Below are positions 1-9,019 of a stretch of 64,000 bases of DNA, in pieces. The stretch's first letter is position 1; the number at the start of each line of letters is the position of its first letter. Position numbers and translations under genes: made by a program. Source of the DNA: Edwardsiella anguillarum ET080813. Its GTDB lineage: Bacteria; Pseudomonadota; Gammaproteobacteria; Enterobacterales; Enterobacteriaceae. The stretch spans positions 558,001-622,000 of the forward strand of contig NZ_CP006664.1 of assembly GCF_000264765.2 (NCBI RefSeq), read 5' to 3'. The notes beneath the pieces were generated by a model. It was not told the DNA's origin. It saw only the letters and a program-made list of their open reading frames with translations, and made no database searches.

Positions 1-2
1 GC

Positions 3-188
3 CGCCTGATCCGGGCGGCGGCGGAGCTGCAGCGCAGCAATAAGAAGATTATGGAGATCACGCTGCTGTACGGCTTTGACAGCCAGCAGACCTTCAGCCG
101 GGCCTTTAAGCGCCGCTACGGCACCTCGCCCGGCAGCTATCGCCAGCAGACGGGCGGCGAGCACCGCGTGGCGCTATCGCTCGCCTGA
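3..188 (+). CDS. AraC/XylS-family transcriptional regulator, C-terminal part (cut by window edge)
   Basis: Only the last 61 codons are in the window; the start lies outside. The visible piece is the second helix-turn-helix of an AraC/XylS DNA-binding domain, with the family signature around the segment GFDSQQTFSRAFKRRYG followed by a P-x-x-YR ending. This is closest in style to the Rob/SoxS/RamA group that activates stress and efflux genes. The protein ends about 14 residues after the domain, so it is a stand-alone domain or the domain is C-terminal. Which member it is cannot be decided from this fragment. It converges on the ecotin gene. Confidence 0.8.
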   Translation, partial: RLIRAAAELQRSNKKIMEITLLYGFDSQQTFSRAFKRRYGTSPGSYRQQTGGEHRVALSLA

Positions 189-235
189 CAGCGTGAGCCC
201 CATCGCGGCGGGCGCCATCGGCCCGCCACCGCGCG

Positions 236-739
236 TTATTTGATCTGCGCGTCCATCATCGCCGGCTGGGCCTGCCAGATACGGTACTTCACCTGCACCC
301 CCTGCGGCACATAGACCACCAGCGGCAGCTTACTGTTGTAGCGCTGCAGCGCGCTGTCGCCTAAGTGAACCGTCACAAACGCCGGATGACGCTGACCGTC
401 CGGGCAGGCCATCAGCGTGCCCATCGGTCCGCTGACCTTCTCCATTACCAGATAATCATATCCCCACCCCTGCAGGGTCTTGCTCTCCAGCTGCCCCATC
501 AGGCGCTGGCGGTTACAGTCGACCGGCAGCGTTTTACCGATCAGCAGCTCAACCCGCAGCGCCTCTTCATCGTCGCGCGGCGGCAGATAGATAACCTGAC
601 GCGTCATGCCCTGCTCGGCCTGAGGATAGGGCGCCACCTTATCCAGCGGCTGACGGCTGAGATCCGCCGAGCCGGCCCAGGCGCTCACGGAAGAAGCGGC
701 TAGCATCATGCCCGCCATCATCATAGAGAATGTCTTCAT
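236..739 (-). CDS. eco: ecotin, periplasmic serine protease inhibitor
   Basis: A 167-residue precursor with a cleavable signal peptide (residues 1-22, ending ...SAWA) followed by the ecotin fold. Landmarks are the PYPQAEQGM segment, the cysteine pair (C75 and C112 here) that forms the family disulfide, and [15 protein letters not shown] leading into the reactive loop. Ecotin dimers inhibit trypsin-fold proteases of hosts and protect the cell envelope. In E. coli ecotin the P1 residue is a methionine; aligned here it is Leu109, followed by Met-Ala-Cys. I chose the start at 739 because AAGGA lies 7 nt upstream; an adjacent ATG at 742 is the alternative. The longer reading frame upstream has no signal-peptide logic. 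Single gene, downstream of and co-directional with ybiT but separated by a terminator. Confidence 0.93.
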   Translation of the reverse strand: MKTFSMMMAGMMLAASSVSAWAGSADLSRQPLDKVAPYPQAEQGMTRQVIYLPPRDDEEALRVELLIGKTLPVDCNRQRLMGQLESKTLQGWGYDYLVMEKVSGPMGTLMACPDGQRHPAFVTVHLGDSALQRYNSKLPLVVYVPQGVQVKYRIWQAQPAMMDAQIK

Positions 740-872
740 CATCAAATCCTTATTTATCCTGTGCGCTATGCGCCAAACGGGTAACAGCCTAGCACAGCGG
801 CCTGCACGCCCCCCATAGGCGTATTCCGACAAACCGGGGCGCTCTGCGGCGGCTCTGCGTGCGAGCGCCGCG

Positions 873-898
873 AAAAAAAACGGCCCCGCAGGGCCGTC
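873..898 (-). terminator. rho-independent terminator after ybiT
   Basis: On the minus strand a GC-rich hairpin (ACGGCCC, loop, GGGCCGT) is followed directly by eight T residues. It sits just beyond the ybiT stop codon and separates it from eco. Confidence 0.85.
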
Positions 899-901
899 CG
901 T

Positions 902-2497
902 TTACTCATCGACGCCTTTACTGCGCAGATACTCTTCGTAGCCGCCGCCAAAGTCCACCACCTTCTGCGGGGTGATCTCCACGATACGGGTCGCCAGCGA
1001 ACTGACAAACTCGCGGTCGTGGGAGACGAAGATCAGCGTTCCCTGATACAGCTCCAGCGCGATGTTCAGCGCCTCGATCGACTCCATATCCATATGGTTG
1101 GTCGGCTCATCCATCACCAGTACGTTGGGACGACGCATCATCAGCTTGCCGAACAGCAGACGCCCCTTCTCACCGCCGGAGAGCACCTTAACCGACTTTT
1201 TGATGTCCTCCTGGCTAAACAGCAGACGACCGAGGAACCCGCGCACGGCCTGCTCGTCATCGCCCTCCTGGCGCCACTGGCTCATCCAGTCGAACAGGGT
1301 CATATCCTGTTCAAACTCATACTCGTGATCCTGCGCGTAGTAGCCTATCTGGGCGTTTTCTGCCCACTTGACGCCGCCGGCGTCCGGCGTCAGATCGCCG
1401 ACCAGGGTTTTCAGCAGGGTGGATTTACCGACGCCGTTGGTGCCCAGCACCGCCAGCTTCTCGCCGGCCTCCAGCAGCAGCTTCACCCCGCTGAACAGCG
1501 GGCCGTTATCGAAGCCTTTGCTCAGATCCGTCAGCTCCAGCGCGTTGCGGAACAGTTTTTTCTCCTGCTCGAAACGAATAAACGGGTTCTGACGGCTGGA
1601 GGCCTTCACATCGTCCAGCTTGATCTTATCGATCTGACGGGCGCGCGAGGTGGCCTGACGCGACTTAGAGGCGTTGGCGCTAAAGCGGCTGACAAACGAC
1701 TGCAGCTCCGCGATCTGCGCCTTTTTCTTGGCGTTGTCCGCCAGCAGGCGCTCGCGGGCCTGGGTGGCCGCCGTCATATAGTCATCATAGTTACCCGGGT
1801 AAATGCGCAGCTCGCCGTAGTCCAGATCGGCCATATGGGTACACACCATATTCAGGAAATGGCGGTCATGGGAGATGATGATCATGGTACTGTTGCGCTC
1901 GTTCAGCACCGTCTCCAGCCAGCGGATAGTATCGATATCCAGGTTGTTGGTCGGTTCGTCGAGCAGCAGGATATCCGGATCGGAAAACAGCGCCTGTGCC
2001 AGCAGCACGCGCAGCTTCCAGCCCGGCGCCACTTCGCTCATGGTGCCATAGTGCTGTTCGACCGGGATGCCGACGCCCAGCAGCAGTTCACCGGCGCGGG
2101 CCTCGGCGCTGTAGCCGTCCATTTCACCGTAGGCGACCTCCAGATCGGCGACGCGGTATCCCTCCTCCTCGCTCATCTCCGCCAGCGCGTAGATGCGATC
2201 GCGCTCCTCTTTCACCGCCCACAGCTCCTGGTGCCCCATGATGACCGTATCGATCACGCTGTATTTTTCAAAGGCGAACTGATCCTGACGCAGCTTACCC
2301 AGACGCTCATTCGGATCCAGCGCGACGTTCCCGGCCGTCGGCTGCAGATCGCCGCCGAGGATCTTCATCAGCGTAGACTTACCGCAGCCGTTGGCGCCGA
2401 TCAGACCGTAGCGGTTTCCGCCGCCAAATTTGACAGAAATATTCTCAAACAGCGGCTTACTGCCAAACTGCATGGTGATGTTGTTACTTATCAGCAC
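902..2497 (-). CDS. ybiT: ABC-F family ATPase YbiT
   Basis: A 531-residue soluble protein with two ABC ATPase domains and no membrane segments, so it is an ABC-F protein of the translation-factor type rather than a transporter. The first Walker A is at residues 34-42 (GANGCGKST) and Walker B is [10 protein letters not shown] near residue 180. An alpha-helical, basic linker with [19 protein letters not shown] follows, and the second Walker A (GTNGVGKST) is near residue 355, with LSGGEKGR and [12 protein letters not shown] after it. Length and sequence match E. coli YbiT, a ribosome E-site factor. Cys38 replaces the usual Ser in the first P-loop, which should be tolerated. It has its own terminator and is probably monocistronic. 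Confidence 0.95.
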   Translation of the reverse strand: MLISNNITMQFGSKPLFENISVKFGGGNRYGLIGANGCGKSTLMKILGGDLQPTAGNVALDPNERLGKLRQDQFAFEKYSVIDTVIMGHQELWAVKEERDRIYALAEMSEEEGYRVADLEVAYGEMDGYSAEARAGELLLGVGIPVEQHYGTMSEVAPGWKLRVLLAQALFSDPDILLLDEPTNNLDIDTIRWLETVLNERNSTMIIISHDRHFLNMVCTHMADLDYGELRIYPGNYDDYMTAATQARERLLADNAKKKAQIAELQSFVSRFSANASKSRQATSRARQIDKIKLDDVKASSRQNPFIRFEQEKKLFRNALELTDLSKGFDNGPLFSGVKLLLEAGEKLAVLGTNGVGKSTLLKTLVGDLTPDAGGVKWAENAQIGYYAQDHEYEFEQDMTLFDWMSQWRQEGDDEQAVRGFLGRLLFSQEDIKKSVKVLSGGEKGRLLFGKLMMRRPNVLVMDEPTNHMDMESIEALNIALELYQGTLIFVSHDREFVSSLATRIVEITPQKVVDFGGGYEEYLRSKGVDE

Positions 2498-3245
2498 AGC
2501 GCAATCTCAATAGGTTAACGTGATTTTGTTCACATTATGCCACAAACGCAGCACAAATGTCGTCCACTGTGCGGCGCAGTGGCGCGCGTCCCGGCGGCGT
2601 CCACGACCTATTTAGCGTGCTAGGGGGTTCCGTCGCGGGTCATGGACGGCGCCGGCGGTCATTTTAGCCCGGGGCAAGGCGCGAGCGGCGAGGTGCGGCG
2701 GGCCCAAGTGCGCCCTGAGTAACGCCGCACGGGGCCAACACGGCCCGGCCCTGCGGGACGCGCGCCAGAGGCCGCGACGCTGCGCACGGCCTCGTTCCCC
2801 CACCAATAAGCGAGCGGACAAAATAGAAAGGATTATTCTCTGCAACGGCGCCAATAGCGTCGCACTCAATTAATAATTAGCATATATTTACTGGGCAGTT
2901 CATTAATACTTTCTATTTAGAATAAAAACAAAATAAAATTTATTACACTGACGGCAAAATATTAATCACTCCGCGCAAATAGTAACCCGCGGGCTTTATA
3001 TTTAATCACCACATCAAAATAAATATACAGATATATCTGCATAGCTATTCAAAGGGATATATGATAATTAATTTGCGTTATGGCAAGATGAAACTCTTTC
3101 TTTTATCTATAGTTTCAAATAGAAAAATAAATCGGCGTTTATCCGTATTCACGTTCCGTATTTTGCTGACGGGCACAGCGCCTTTCATGCATGACGAAAG
3201 GCGCTGCGCCCACCGGCGCGCGACGCGCCCCGGACGGAGCGGCCT
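2498..3245. other. long intergenic region between ybiT and the LysR gene
   Basis: No convincing gene. It falls into two parts: about 2560-2840 is very GC-rich, and about 2850-3160 is strongly AT-rich with many A/T runs. The AT-rich part holds the divergent promoters of ybiT and/or the LysR gene and may bind H-NS. An 85-codon minus-strand frame at 2612-2869 has no ribosome binding site or domain logic, so I do not call it. Confidence 0.5.
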
Positions 3246-4148
3246 ATGCGTATAAATCTGGAGGTGCTGCTGATCCTCGATGCGCTGGATCGACACGGCA
3301 GCTTCGCGGCGGCCGCCCAGTCGCTGTATAAAACCCCCGCCGCCCTGAGTTACATGGTACAAAAGCTGGAAAGCAACCTGAATCTACAGCTGCTCGACCG
3401 CAGCGGCCACCGCGCGCGCTTTACCCACGCCGGGCGCATCATTCTGGAGAAGGGACGCCGCCTGCTGAACGAGGCGCAGGAGCTGGAGCTCCAGGCGACG
3501 CTGCTGGAGTCGGGCTGGGAAATGGAGATGTTCATGGCGCTGGAGGGCTATATCCTGCCGCACACCCTGCACCCGGTTATCGATGCCTTCATTCAGGCGC
3601 ACCGCCATACCCGCCTGCACCTGATGCCCCATGCGCCGACGCACAGCGGACAAGGCGGCGAGCTAGGCGCCATCGCCGATATCATCATTGGAACGGCCCC
3701 CCAGCTGCCGGAAAACGGCGGCTATACCTATCAGAGCCTGGGCTATATCGATACCCTGCTGGCGATGGCGCCCAATCATCCCCTGAACCACGGCGCACAC
3801 CCGCTGACGCCGGAGCAGCTCGGAGAGCAGCGAACCATCGTGATGGGCGATAGGCCCGCCTCTTGCCCCGCCGCCGCGGGGCAAGAGGTGGGGCCGCACA
3901 TCGTGGTCTATGACGCGGCATACCAAATCAGCCTATTGCTCAGCGGCGCGGGGATCGGCTACCTGCCGCGACACGCCGCGCGTCCCTACCTGACGCAGCG
4001 ACGTCTCTGCGCGCCACCCCTGGCGTTTACCCCGCCGCGCGAGGTGGCCTACGTCGGCTGGCGCCACGCCAAGGCCGGCCGCGCCGTACAGTGGTGGCGG
4101 GAACGCCTGCTGAGCGGCGACCTGCATCCCGCGCTGTTTGGCGATTAA
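3246..4148 (+). CDS. LysR-family transcriptional regulator
   Basis: A 300-residue LysR-type regulator. An N-terminal winged helix-turn-helix (residues 1-60) has the expected pattern SFAAAAQSLYKTPAALSYMVQKLE and LLDRSGHRARFTHAG, followed by a linker helix and a periplasmic-binding-like effector domain (about 90-290). The start at 3246 has GGAG 6 nt upstream. The subfamily resembles enterobacterial regulators such as YhaJ/DhaL-type activators, but I cannot assign a specific target or effector. No divergent partner lies immediately next to it: the next gene on the other side is ybiT, 750 bases away, and the downstream gene is a chemoreceptor in its own unit. The most likely action is autoregulation and control of unlinked genes. 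Confidence 0.88.
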   Translation: MRINLEVLLILDALDRHGSFAAAAQSLYKTPAALSYMVQKLESNLNLQLLDRSGHRARFTHAGRIILEKGRRLLNEAQELELQATLLESGWEMEMFMALEGYILPHTLHPVIDAFIQAHRHTRLHLMPHAPTHSGQGGELGAIADIIIGTAPQLPENGGYTYQSLGYIDTLLAMAPNHPLNHGAHPLTPEQLGEQRTIVMGDRPASCPAAAGQEVGPHIVVYDAAYQISLLLSGAGIGYLPRHAARPYLTQRRLCAPPLAFTPPREVAYVGWRHAKAGRAVQWWRERLLSGDLHPALFGD

Positions 4149-4252
4149 TGGAGTCCGTTTTATCCTACCGCAGTACGGTCAATCCGTAGCGTGCTGCGGT
4201 GGGATTGCCACGTTATCCTTACACGCCAGGTTTAATTAATTAGCTAAACCAT

Positions 4253-4279
4253 TAAAGTTTTTACACTATCAACCGACAG
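4253..4279 (+). promoter_or_regulatory. sigma-28 (FliA)-type promoter for the chemoreceptor
   Basis: The -35 element TAAAGTTT matches the FliA consensus exactly. After an 11-base spacer comes ACCGACAG (consensus GCCGATAA, 5 of 8). It lies 78 bases before the methyl-accepting chemotaxis protein start, as expected for a class 3 flagellar gene. Confidence 0.75.
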
Positions 4280-4357
4280 TAATAGCACACCTTTTTCCGG
4301 CCCCGATATCTCTACGCGCCGGACATCGACTCCATTACTGCTCACGACAGGTTAGAT

Positions 4358-6025
4358 ATGTTTGAACGATTAAAAATTTCACGGGGACTGATGGCCGTTC
4401 TGGCTCTGTTCTGCGGCCTGCAGATCTTTTCCGGCATCTGGAGCCTGCGCGACGCCTCCAGCACCGACACCCGCCTCGATCAAATCTCCAGCGGCTTCAA
4501 CCAAATTATGGCGATGGACCGCGCCTACGCCTCTATTACCCAGATCCGTGAAGAGATCATGAAGGATGCCCTGGCGCTGAGCGCCCACAGCGATGAAGGT
4601 AACGCCCGCGTCTCCCTCGGCAACCTGCTGCAGAAGCTCGGCAACGTCGATAAAGAGATGGAGAAATTCTACAGCCTCTCCCTCAGCAGCGGCCACGATA
4701 ACGGCCGTGCCGAAAAAGTGCGCGGCCTGTATGGCAAAGCGCGCGCCGATCTGGTCGCGATGATCGAATGCCTGCAGGGCAACGATATCGCCGGTTTCCA
4801 AAGCGTGCTAAAAAACCACTCCAGCAGCGGTTTTATGTCCTCTCTGGATGAGGCCTCCGACTACGTCGCCAACCAGATCATCAACCCGGCCTCCCAGGCG
4901 GCGGCGGCCAACTACCGCCAGATGATCCCGCTGACCATCGGCTTTATGATCCTGTTCCTGGCGATGACCGCCCTGGTGCTGTACTGGGTGCGCAACCACA
5001 TCATCGCCCGTATCCAGCAGGTGATCACCTATCAGGCCGAGATTGCCCACGGCAACCTGGCCATCGATATCCAGGCGCACGGCGATAACGAAGTCAGCCA
5101 GCTGATGCAGGGGCTGCGCCATATGCGCGACGAGCTGGCCCACATGGTCGGCGCGGTACGCGCCGGTACCCAAAATATCTTTACCGGCGTGCAGGAGATT
5201 GCCGCCGGCAACAACGATCTCTCCAGCCGTACCGAGGAGCAGGCCAGCTCGCTGGAGGAGACCGCCTCCAGCATGGAGCAGATCTCCAGCACGGTAAAAA
5301 ACAACGCCGACAGCGCCCGCGAAGCCACCGACCTGGTGCAGAAGGCCTCAACCATCGCCGTCAACGGCGGCAAGATCACCCGTCAGATGGTCAGCACGAT
5401 GACCGAAATCGCCGAAAGCTCTCGTAAAATTGGCGATATTACCGGCGTCATCGACGGCATCGCCTTCCAGACCAACATCCTGGCGCTGAACGCCGCGGTC
5501 GAGGCCGCCCGCGCCGGCGAGCAGGGACGCGGCTTCGCCGTCGTCGCCGGCGAAGTGCGCAATCTGGCGCAGCGCAGCGCGCAGGCCGCCAAGGAGATCA
5601 AGGGGCTGATCGACACCTCGGTAACCCGGGTCGATCAGGGCAATCAGCTGGTGGAAAACGTCAGCCATGCGATGGAAGATATCGTCACCTCCGTAAACCA
5701 CATCTCCGACACCATGCAGGAGATCTCCTCGGCCTCCGAAGAACAGAGCCGCGGCATTGCCCAGATAGCTCTGGCGATCAATGAGATGGATAAGGTGACC
5801 CAGCAGAACGCCGCCCTGGTGGAGCAATCCGCCGCCGCCGCCGGCGCGCTGGAAGATCAGGCAGACCGCCTGAACCAGACCGTTTCCCAGTTCCGCATCA
5901 GCGATCAGGAAGAGAAGGCGCCGGCCAGCGCCAAGCCCACCGCCGCACCGGCGGCGCCGGCGCCGTCGGCCAAAGCGGCCGCGGCCTCCCGCAGCGACGA
6001 CGACGACAACTGGGATCAGTTCTAA
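4358..6025 (+). CDS. methyl-accepting chemotaxis protein
   Basis: A 555-residue Tsr/Tar-class chemoreceptor of the inner membrane. A transmembrane helix near residues 10-30, a periplasmic four-helix ligand domain (about 31-190) and a second transmembrane helix (about 190-212) are followed by HAMP (about 213-265) and the cytoplasmic signalling rod. The hairpin tip is intact ([21 protein letters not shown] near residue 370), so it should couple to CheA/CheW. The C-terminus is an Ala/Pro-rich flexible tail ending NWDQF, matching the xWxxF tether for CheR/CheB. The ligand cannot be read from sequence; the Tar/Tsr serine/aspartate-binding arginines are not obvious to me. The sigma-28-type promoter upstream ties it to the flagellar regulon. 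Confidence 0.94.
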   Translation: MFERLKISRGLMAVLALFCGLQIFSGIWSLRDASSTDTRLDQISSGFNQIMAMDRAYASITQIREEIMKDALALSAHSDEGNARVSLGNLLQKLGNVDKEMEKFYSLSLSSGHDNGRAEKVRGLYGKARADLVAMIECLQGNDIAGFQSVLKNHSSSGFMSSLDEASDYVANQIINPASQAAAANYRQMIPLTIGFMILFLAMTALVLYWVRNHIIARIQQVITYQAEIAHGNLAIDIQAHGDNEVSQLMQGLRHMRDELAHMVGAVRAGTQNIFTGVQEIAAGNNDLSSRTEEQASSLEETASSMEQISSTVKNNADSAREATDLVQKASTIAVNGGKITRQMVSTMTEIAESSRKIGDITGVIDGIAFQTNILALNAAVEAARAGEQGRGFAVVAGEVRNLAQRSAQAAKEIKGLIDTSVTRVDQGNQLVENVSHAMEDIVTSVNHISDTMQEISSASEEQSRGIAQIALAINEMDKVTQQNAALVEQSAAAAGALEDQADRLNQTVSQFRISDQEEKAPASAKPTAAPAAPAPSAKAAAASRSDDDDNWDQF

Positions 6026-6044
6026 CCGCCGACGCGCTCGACAG

Positions 6045-6068
6045 GGAGCGGCGCCTAGGCGCCGCTCC
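6045..6068 (+). terminator. perfect GC hairpin after the chemoreceptor gene
   Basis: GGAGCGGCGCC, a 2-base loop (TA) and GGCGCCGCTCC form a perfect 11-bp inverted repeat 20 bases after the stop. No long T run follows, so termination may be weak or rho-assisted. Confidence 0.5.
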
Positions 6069-6205
6069 TCTCGCCTCCTCTCCTCGCCCGGTGGCAAAAC
6101 CGGCGTCCGCTCGCACAATTAACGCCGCGCAGGCAATCGCCGGATGATCGCAGCGCCGCTTTGCCCTACCATAGTCGCCATCCTTTTTCACGATGAGATC
6201 AGCGT

Positions 6206-6553
6206 ATGGCTATCATTCCCAAAAACTATGCCCGGCTGGAAAGCGGCTACCGCGAGCAGGCCCTGAAACTGTTTCCCTGGGTCTGCGGGCGCTGCGCCCG
6301 CGAATTTGTCTACTCCAACCTGCGTGAGCTAACGGTGCACCACCTCGATCACGACCATACCAACAACCCCGCCGACGGCAGCAACTGGGAGCTGCTATGC
6401 CTCTATTGCCACGATCATGAGCACGAAAAATACACGGAGGCCGACGCGTTTGGCACCCGCGTCGTCGCCGGTGAAGACGCTCAGCAAGAGGTGGGCGTGG
6501 CGACCTACAACCCGTTTGCCGACCTGAAAAGCCGCCTGAACGGGAAAAAATAA
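6206..6553 (+). CDS. yajD: YajD-family HNH nuclease
   Basis: A 115-residue protein matching E. coli YajD along its whole length. It starts MAIIPKNYARLESGYRE and carries a compact HNH fold with two zinc-binding CxxC pairs (CGRC near residue 30 and CLYC near 70) around the HHLDHDH active-site segment, then NPFADLK near the end. The family is conserved in enterobacteria; a DNA endonuclease activity is implied by the fold but its role is not established. Monocistronic. Downstream lie a strong hairpin and then the stub of a porin gene on the opposite strand. Confidence 0.92.
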   Translation: MAIIPKNYARLESGYREQALKLFPWVCGRCAREFVYSNLRELTVHHLDHDHTNNPADGSNWELLCLYCHDHEHEKYTEADAFGTRVVAGEDAQQEVGVATYNPFADLKSRLNGKK

Positions 6554-6559
6554 TCCCCG

Positions 6560-6587
6560 CCGGGGTGACGCCACCGCGTCACCCCGG
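6560..6587. terminator. 12-bp perfect hairpin between yajD and the porin stub
   Basis: CCGGGGTGACGC, a 4-base loop (CACC) and GCGTCACCCCGG. It stands between convergent reading frames and can serve both. On the minus strand a T-rich tract follows about ten bases later. Confidence 0.6.
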
Positions 6588-6603
6588 TGAGCGCGAGCGC
6601 GAA

Positions 6604-6703
6604 CTACCAGGTATATTTCAGACCGATACGATAGCGTCCCTGACGCCGATCGCTGTCGCGGCTCTCCTTAATATCGCCAATTTCGATAAAGGGGTGCTAG
6701 TTG
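6604..6703 (-). pseudogene. 3' stub of a KdgM-type outer membrane porin gene
   Basis: On the minus strand the last ~30 codons before the TAG at 6604-6606 read HPFIEIGDIKESRDSDRRQG then RYRIGLKYTW. This is a typical C-terminal beta-strand pair of the KdgM/NanC oligosaccharide porin family, ending in an aromatic residue as the Bam signal requires. An in-frame TAG (forward CTA at 6697-6699) sits exactly where a Trp is expected before His-Pro-Phe, and the rest of the gene is replaced by insertion-sequence DNA from about 6704. It is therefore a dead remnant. KdgM porins admit uronate oligosaccharides. The family assignment rests on a short segment. Confidence 0.55.
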
Positions 6704-7211
6704 GTGATCTCCCCCCAATATTAGGAATTAGTACCTGGCTAAATCAGAGATCCGGGCCTTTTTGCAGACTTTGGATGAATTCCTCCGGAATCTGATTATT
6801 TAACGATGGATGGGATCTGTTTCGGTGGTATTCCTGTCGCCACTGCTCGACCTTTTCCTGCGCATCGTCCAGAGACAGGAACCAATGAACGTTCAGATAC
6901 TCATCGCGAAAACTACCGTTAAATGACTCGAACAACGCATTATCCGTCGGTTTTCCAGGCCGTGAAAAGTCCATTGTTATACCGTTTTCATACGCCCAGT
7001 GATCCAGTGTTTTAGATATAAATTCACGACCATTGTCTGTCTGAAGCCGTTCGGAGACTCGCTGTCTTAACGCTTTTAAACGCGCCATCACCGCGACAAC
7101 ATCTTCCCCATCTAACCCCTGACCTACATGGATCGCCAGGCACTCACTGCTAAAATTATCAACTACAGTCAATGCCCGGATACGGCGTCCGTTGAACAGA
7201 TTATCAGCAAC
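6704..7211 (-). mobile_element. IS3-family insertion sequence remnant, C-terminal half of OrfB transposase
   Basis: The minus-strand frame from about 7211 down to 6744 encodes the integrase-core C-terminal part of an IS3-family OrfB. It contains FNGRRIRALTVVDNFS (second Asp of the DDE triad), LQTDNGREF, and KPTDNALFESFNGSFRDEYL (with the Glu). The first catalytic Asp and everything before it are gone, so it cannot transpose. The element probably ends at the TGATCT followed by a C run at 6704, which looks like an IS3-type terminal repeat. It has replaced most of a porin gene on its left and abuts the fimbrial adhesin gene on its right. Confidence 0.8.
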
Positions 7212-7219
7212 CTAGCCGG

Positions 7220-8362
7220 TTATAATAATGGTACCTCGGCTAATAAAATGAGGTAATCGCGATAGGTGCCGCTCGTCACCCGCTCTCTGGGCTGGTCAAA
7301 CTGAAAGGTCAGGGTCAAAGGGATCTGATCTGAGGGGTTGTTTAAACCACTCACGATGAAGGTATCATCCACATTTAATACATGTCGCTCGGCTCCCTGA
7401 TGCAACACCGCCTGATAAGGCAGATCCCGGCCATCAGCATCGTTACGCAATGCATAGTTATTACCCGTAAATATACCAATGCGTACCTGGTCAAATGATC
7501 CCTGCAACAGCAGCGGCGTTGAGGCGCGCCCTGTCACCTGCTCCTGAGTATAGGTCGTGTTGAATACCACATTGGTTGAGGGGATGGATATCCCGCTAAA
7601 ATAGGGCTGCTTGCGTATCGTTACTGCGGTAGCGGTATTTAAACCAAGCCTCTGGCCCGATTGCGGACTATAGACGTACTCAAAGGTTGAGCTGCTGCTG
7701 CCGCTATAAACATCAGGTGGCAGCGATTGCCAGGCATCGCTGGCTGTCAGCGTAGGAAGATCCAGCCATACCGTTCTGGCATCGTCATAGGTCACAACAG
7801 GGTAGGGATTTACATAGACAAAAGGATAGGTATTCCCGCTGCAGTCCTGAGTAAAATCATAGGTTCCCGGGTCGATAAAATTCCAGATACCATTGATCGG
7901 TTCACCATCCCTTAAAGGCCGATCATACTGAATTCCGCCGCTGCATCCCTTATTTTCACTGATCCGATTGTTAAAACTGCCACCTATCACCGAAGGCTGC
8001 AGAAAGATAGACTTGCCCAGCTTACCACGCAAGGTTATCGACCTGCCGTAGCGCGCCCCGGTCAGGGTGATGCTGAACAGGCTACCTCTGCGGTAGAAGG
8101 CAATATCGGGCGTATTACTCTGATTAGTCCGCGCACCAAAATCATAGACATTAAAACCGGTCAGCTCAGGGTAGCTATCCTGGGCCTGTACGATGCCATT
8201 ACCCAGGACCTGCAGCCTGCCAGTCGCACCGTAAGCTATCCGGACATCCTGATTAAAGACGACAAGATCCACCCCGATAGCGTGGCTTTTTGCCATCAGC
8301 GACAGCGCTACAATGCCATACATCAGATAACGCAGCAGCCTTTCCCCTATTACGCAATACAT
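7220..8362 (-). CDS. fimbrial tip adhesin (alternate chaperone-usher pathway)
   Basis: A secreted protein of about 380 residues and last gene of the fimbrial operon. I chose the ATG at 8362 because it has a near-perfect AGGAGG 4 nt upstream; it opens a hydrophobic signal peptide ending near SHA. Upstream ATGs at 8377 and 8386 lack such a site. The protein has two cysteine-containing loops in the N-terminal half and beta-rich Ser/Thr/Tyr-rich sequence. Its C-terminal domain ends in alternating hydrophobic residues (TYRDYLILLAEVPLL), like the pilin domain of CfaE/CblD-type tip proteins. Position after the usher, size and two-domain look support a tip adhesin. The receptor is unknown. The stop lies only about 9 bases from IS debris, so the native 3' flank has been lost. 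Confidence 0.7.
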   Translation of the reverse strand: MYCVIGERLLRYLMYGIVALSLMAKSHAIGVDLVVFNQDVRIAYGATGRLQVLGNGIVQAQDSYPELTGFNVYDFGARTNQSNTPDIAFYRRGSLFSITLTGARYGRSITLRGKLGKSIFLQPSVIGGSFNNRISENKGCSGGIQYDRPLRDGEPINGIWNFIDPGTYDFTQDCSGNTYPFVYVNPYPVVTYDDARTVWLDLPTLTASDAWQSLPPDVYSGSSSSTFEYVYSPQSGQRLGLNTATAVTIRKQPYFSGISIPSTNVVFNTTYTQEQVTGRASTPLLLQGSFDQVRIGIFTGNNYALRNDADGRDLPYQAVLHQGAERHVLNVDDTFIVSGLNNPSDQIPLTLTFQFDQPRERVTSGTYRDYLILLAEVPLL

Positions 8363-8413
8363 ACTTCCTCCTGACATAACATTCATACCGCCGGCTCAAG
8401 GCTGCGATACCTC

Positions 8414-9019
8414 TCAGAGCGGCACGCTCAGCACCAGGGTGACCTGCCCGCTGCAGACAACCCCCATCCCTCTGGGAACCTGCGAGAGTCCCGGCAGAAC
8501 CACGCGGAGATAGAAGTCCAGAGTAAAGCGATTTGCCGCGATACCCGCCACATCCCCCGCGCGCTGCCACTCTCCCGGCTCAAAACGGTGCTGGCGGGGC
8601 CCCCCGCTCTTCAGATTGGCAACCTGCCGCCCCCCTGTTTCCACGAGGTACTGATATCCCTGGTTGACGGCCGCCAGCGTAAGCACAGGGGCCGGGGGAA
8701 GGCTCACACACTGGTACTGGTCGTTCACGATCTCCAACAGCAGCGGCTGGCTGTTCTGTTCGCCTATCGCCCGCAGGGCGATGCCCATATCCTCAAAGCG
8801 ATGGCCCCACACCTCATACGCCACCTGCTGAAACAGGGGCGTCTGACTTATCACCTGCACCGGCAGCATAAGCGTGCTGCCCATATCGATGTGCGCGCTC
8901 AGCTCCAGCCGCTCTTCCAGCACCTGAGCGTTATTGCGCAGCTCAAAGCCCTGCGCCGCGCCGCTCAGCCACAGCCCGAGGCTTAACCCGATCCCCACGC
9001 TTACCTGACGTTTATTCAC
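8414..9019 (-). CDS. minor fimbrial subunit / fimbrial-operon protein of unknown role
   Basis: A 201-residue exported protein. The GTG at 9019 overlaps the end of the usher gene by eight bases and has GGAG 7 nt upstream, so it is translationally coupled to the usher. It has a signal peptide (about residues 1-24, ending GAAQG) and a beta-rich body with two cysteines (QCVSLP, VVCSGQ). The protein ends QVTLVLSVPL, which looks like a donor-strand-type C-terminal beta strand. I do not recognise a named family; a minor pilin or a second periplasmic chaperone-like protein (as EcpE in the Ecp operon) are the options. Its place between usher and adhesin argues for a role in tip assembly. Confidence 0.6.
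   Translation of the reverse strand: MNKRQVSVGIGLSLGLWLSGAAQGFELRNNAQVLEERLELSAHIDMGSTLMLPVQVISQTPLFQQVAYEVWGHRFEDMGIALRAIGEQNSQPLLLEIVNDQYQCVSLPPAPVLTLAAVNQGYQYLVETGGRQVANLKSGGPRQHRFEPGEWQRAGDVAGIAANRFTLDFYLRVVLPGLSQVPRGMGVVCSGQVTLVLSVPL

Noticed and set aside
1019-2518. 499-codon plus-strand frame opposite ybiT
   Set aside because: Mirror frame of a strongly conserved gene in GC-rich DNA; the same holds for the long frames opposite uvrB, bioF, agaA and the GH88/GH105 gene.
2612-2869. 85-codon minus-strand reading frame in the ybiT-LysR gap
   Set aside because: Arg/Ala-rich product typical of GC-rich non-coding DNA, no ribosome binding site, no recognisable domain.
4168-4199. Inverted repeat CCGCAG...CTGCGG after the LysR gene as a terminator
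   Set aside because: Stem is only six base pairs with a 20-base loop and no T run follows, so not called.
6565-6795. 76-codon plus-strand frame after yajD
   Set aside because: Runs across a porin stub and an insertion-sequence end on the other strand; no independent evidence.
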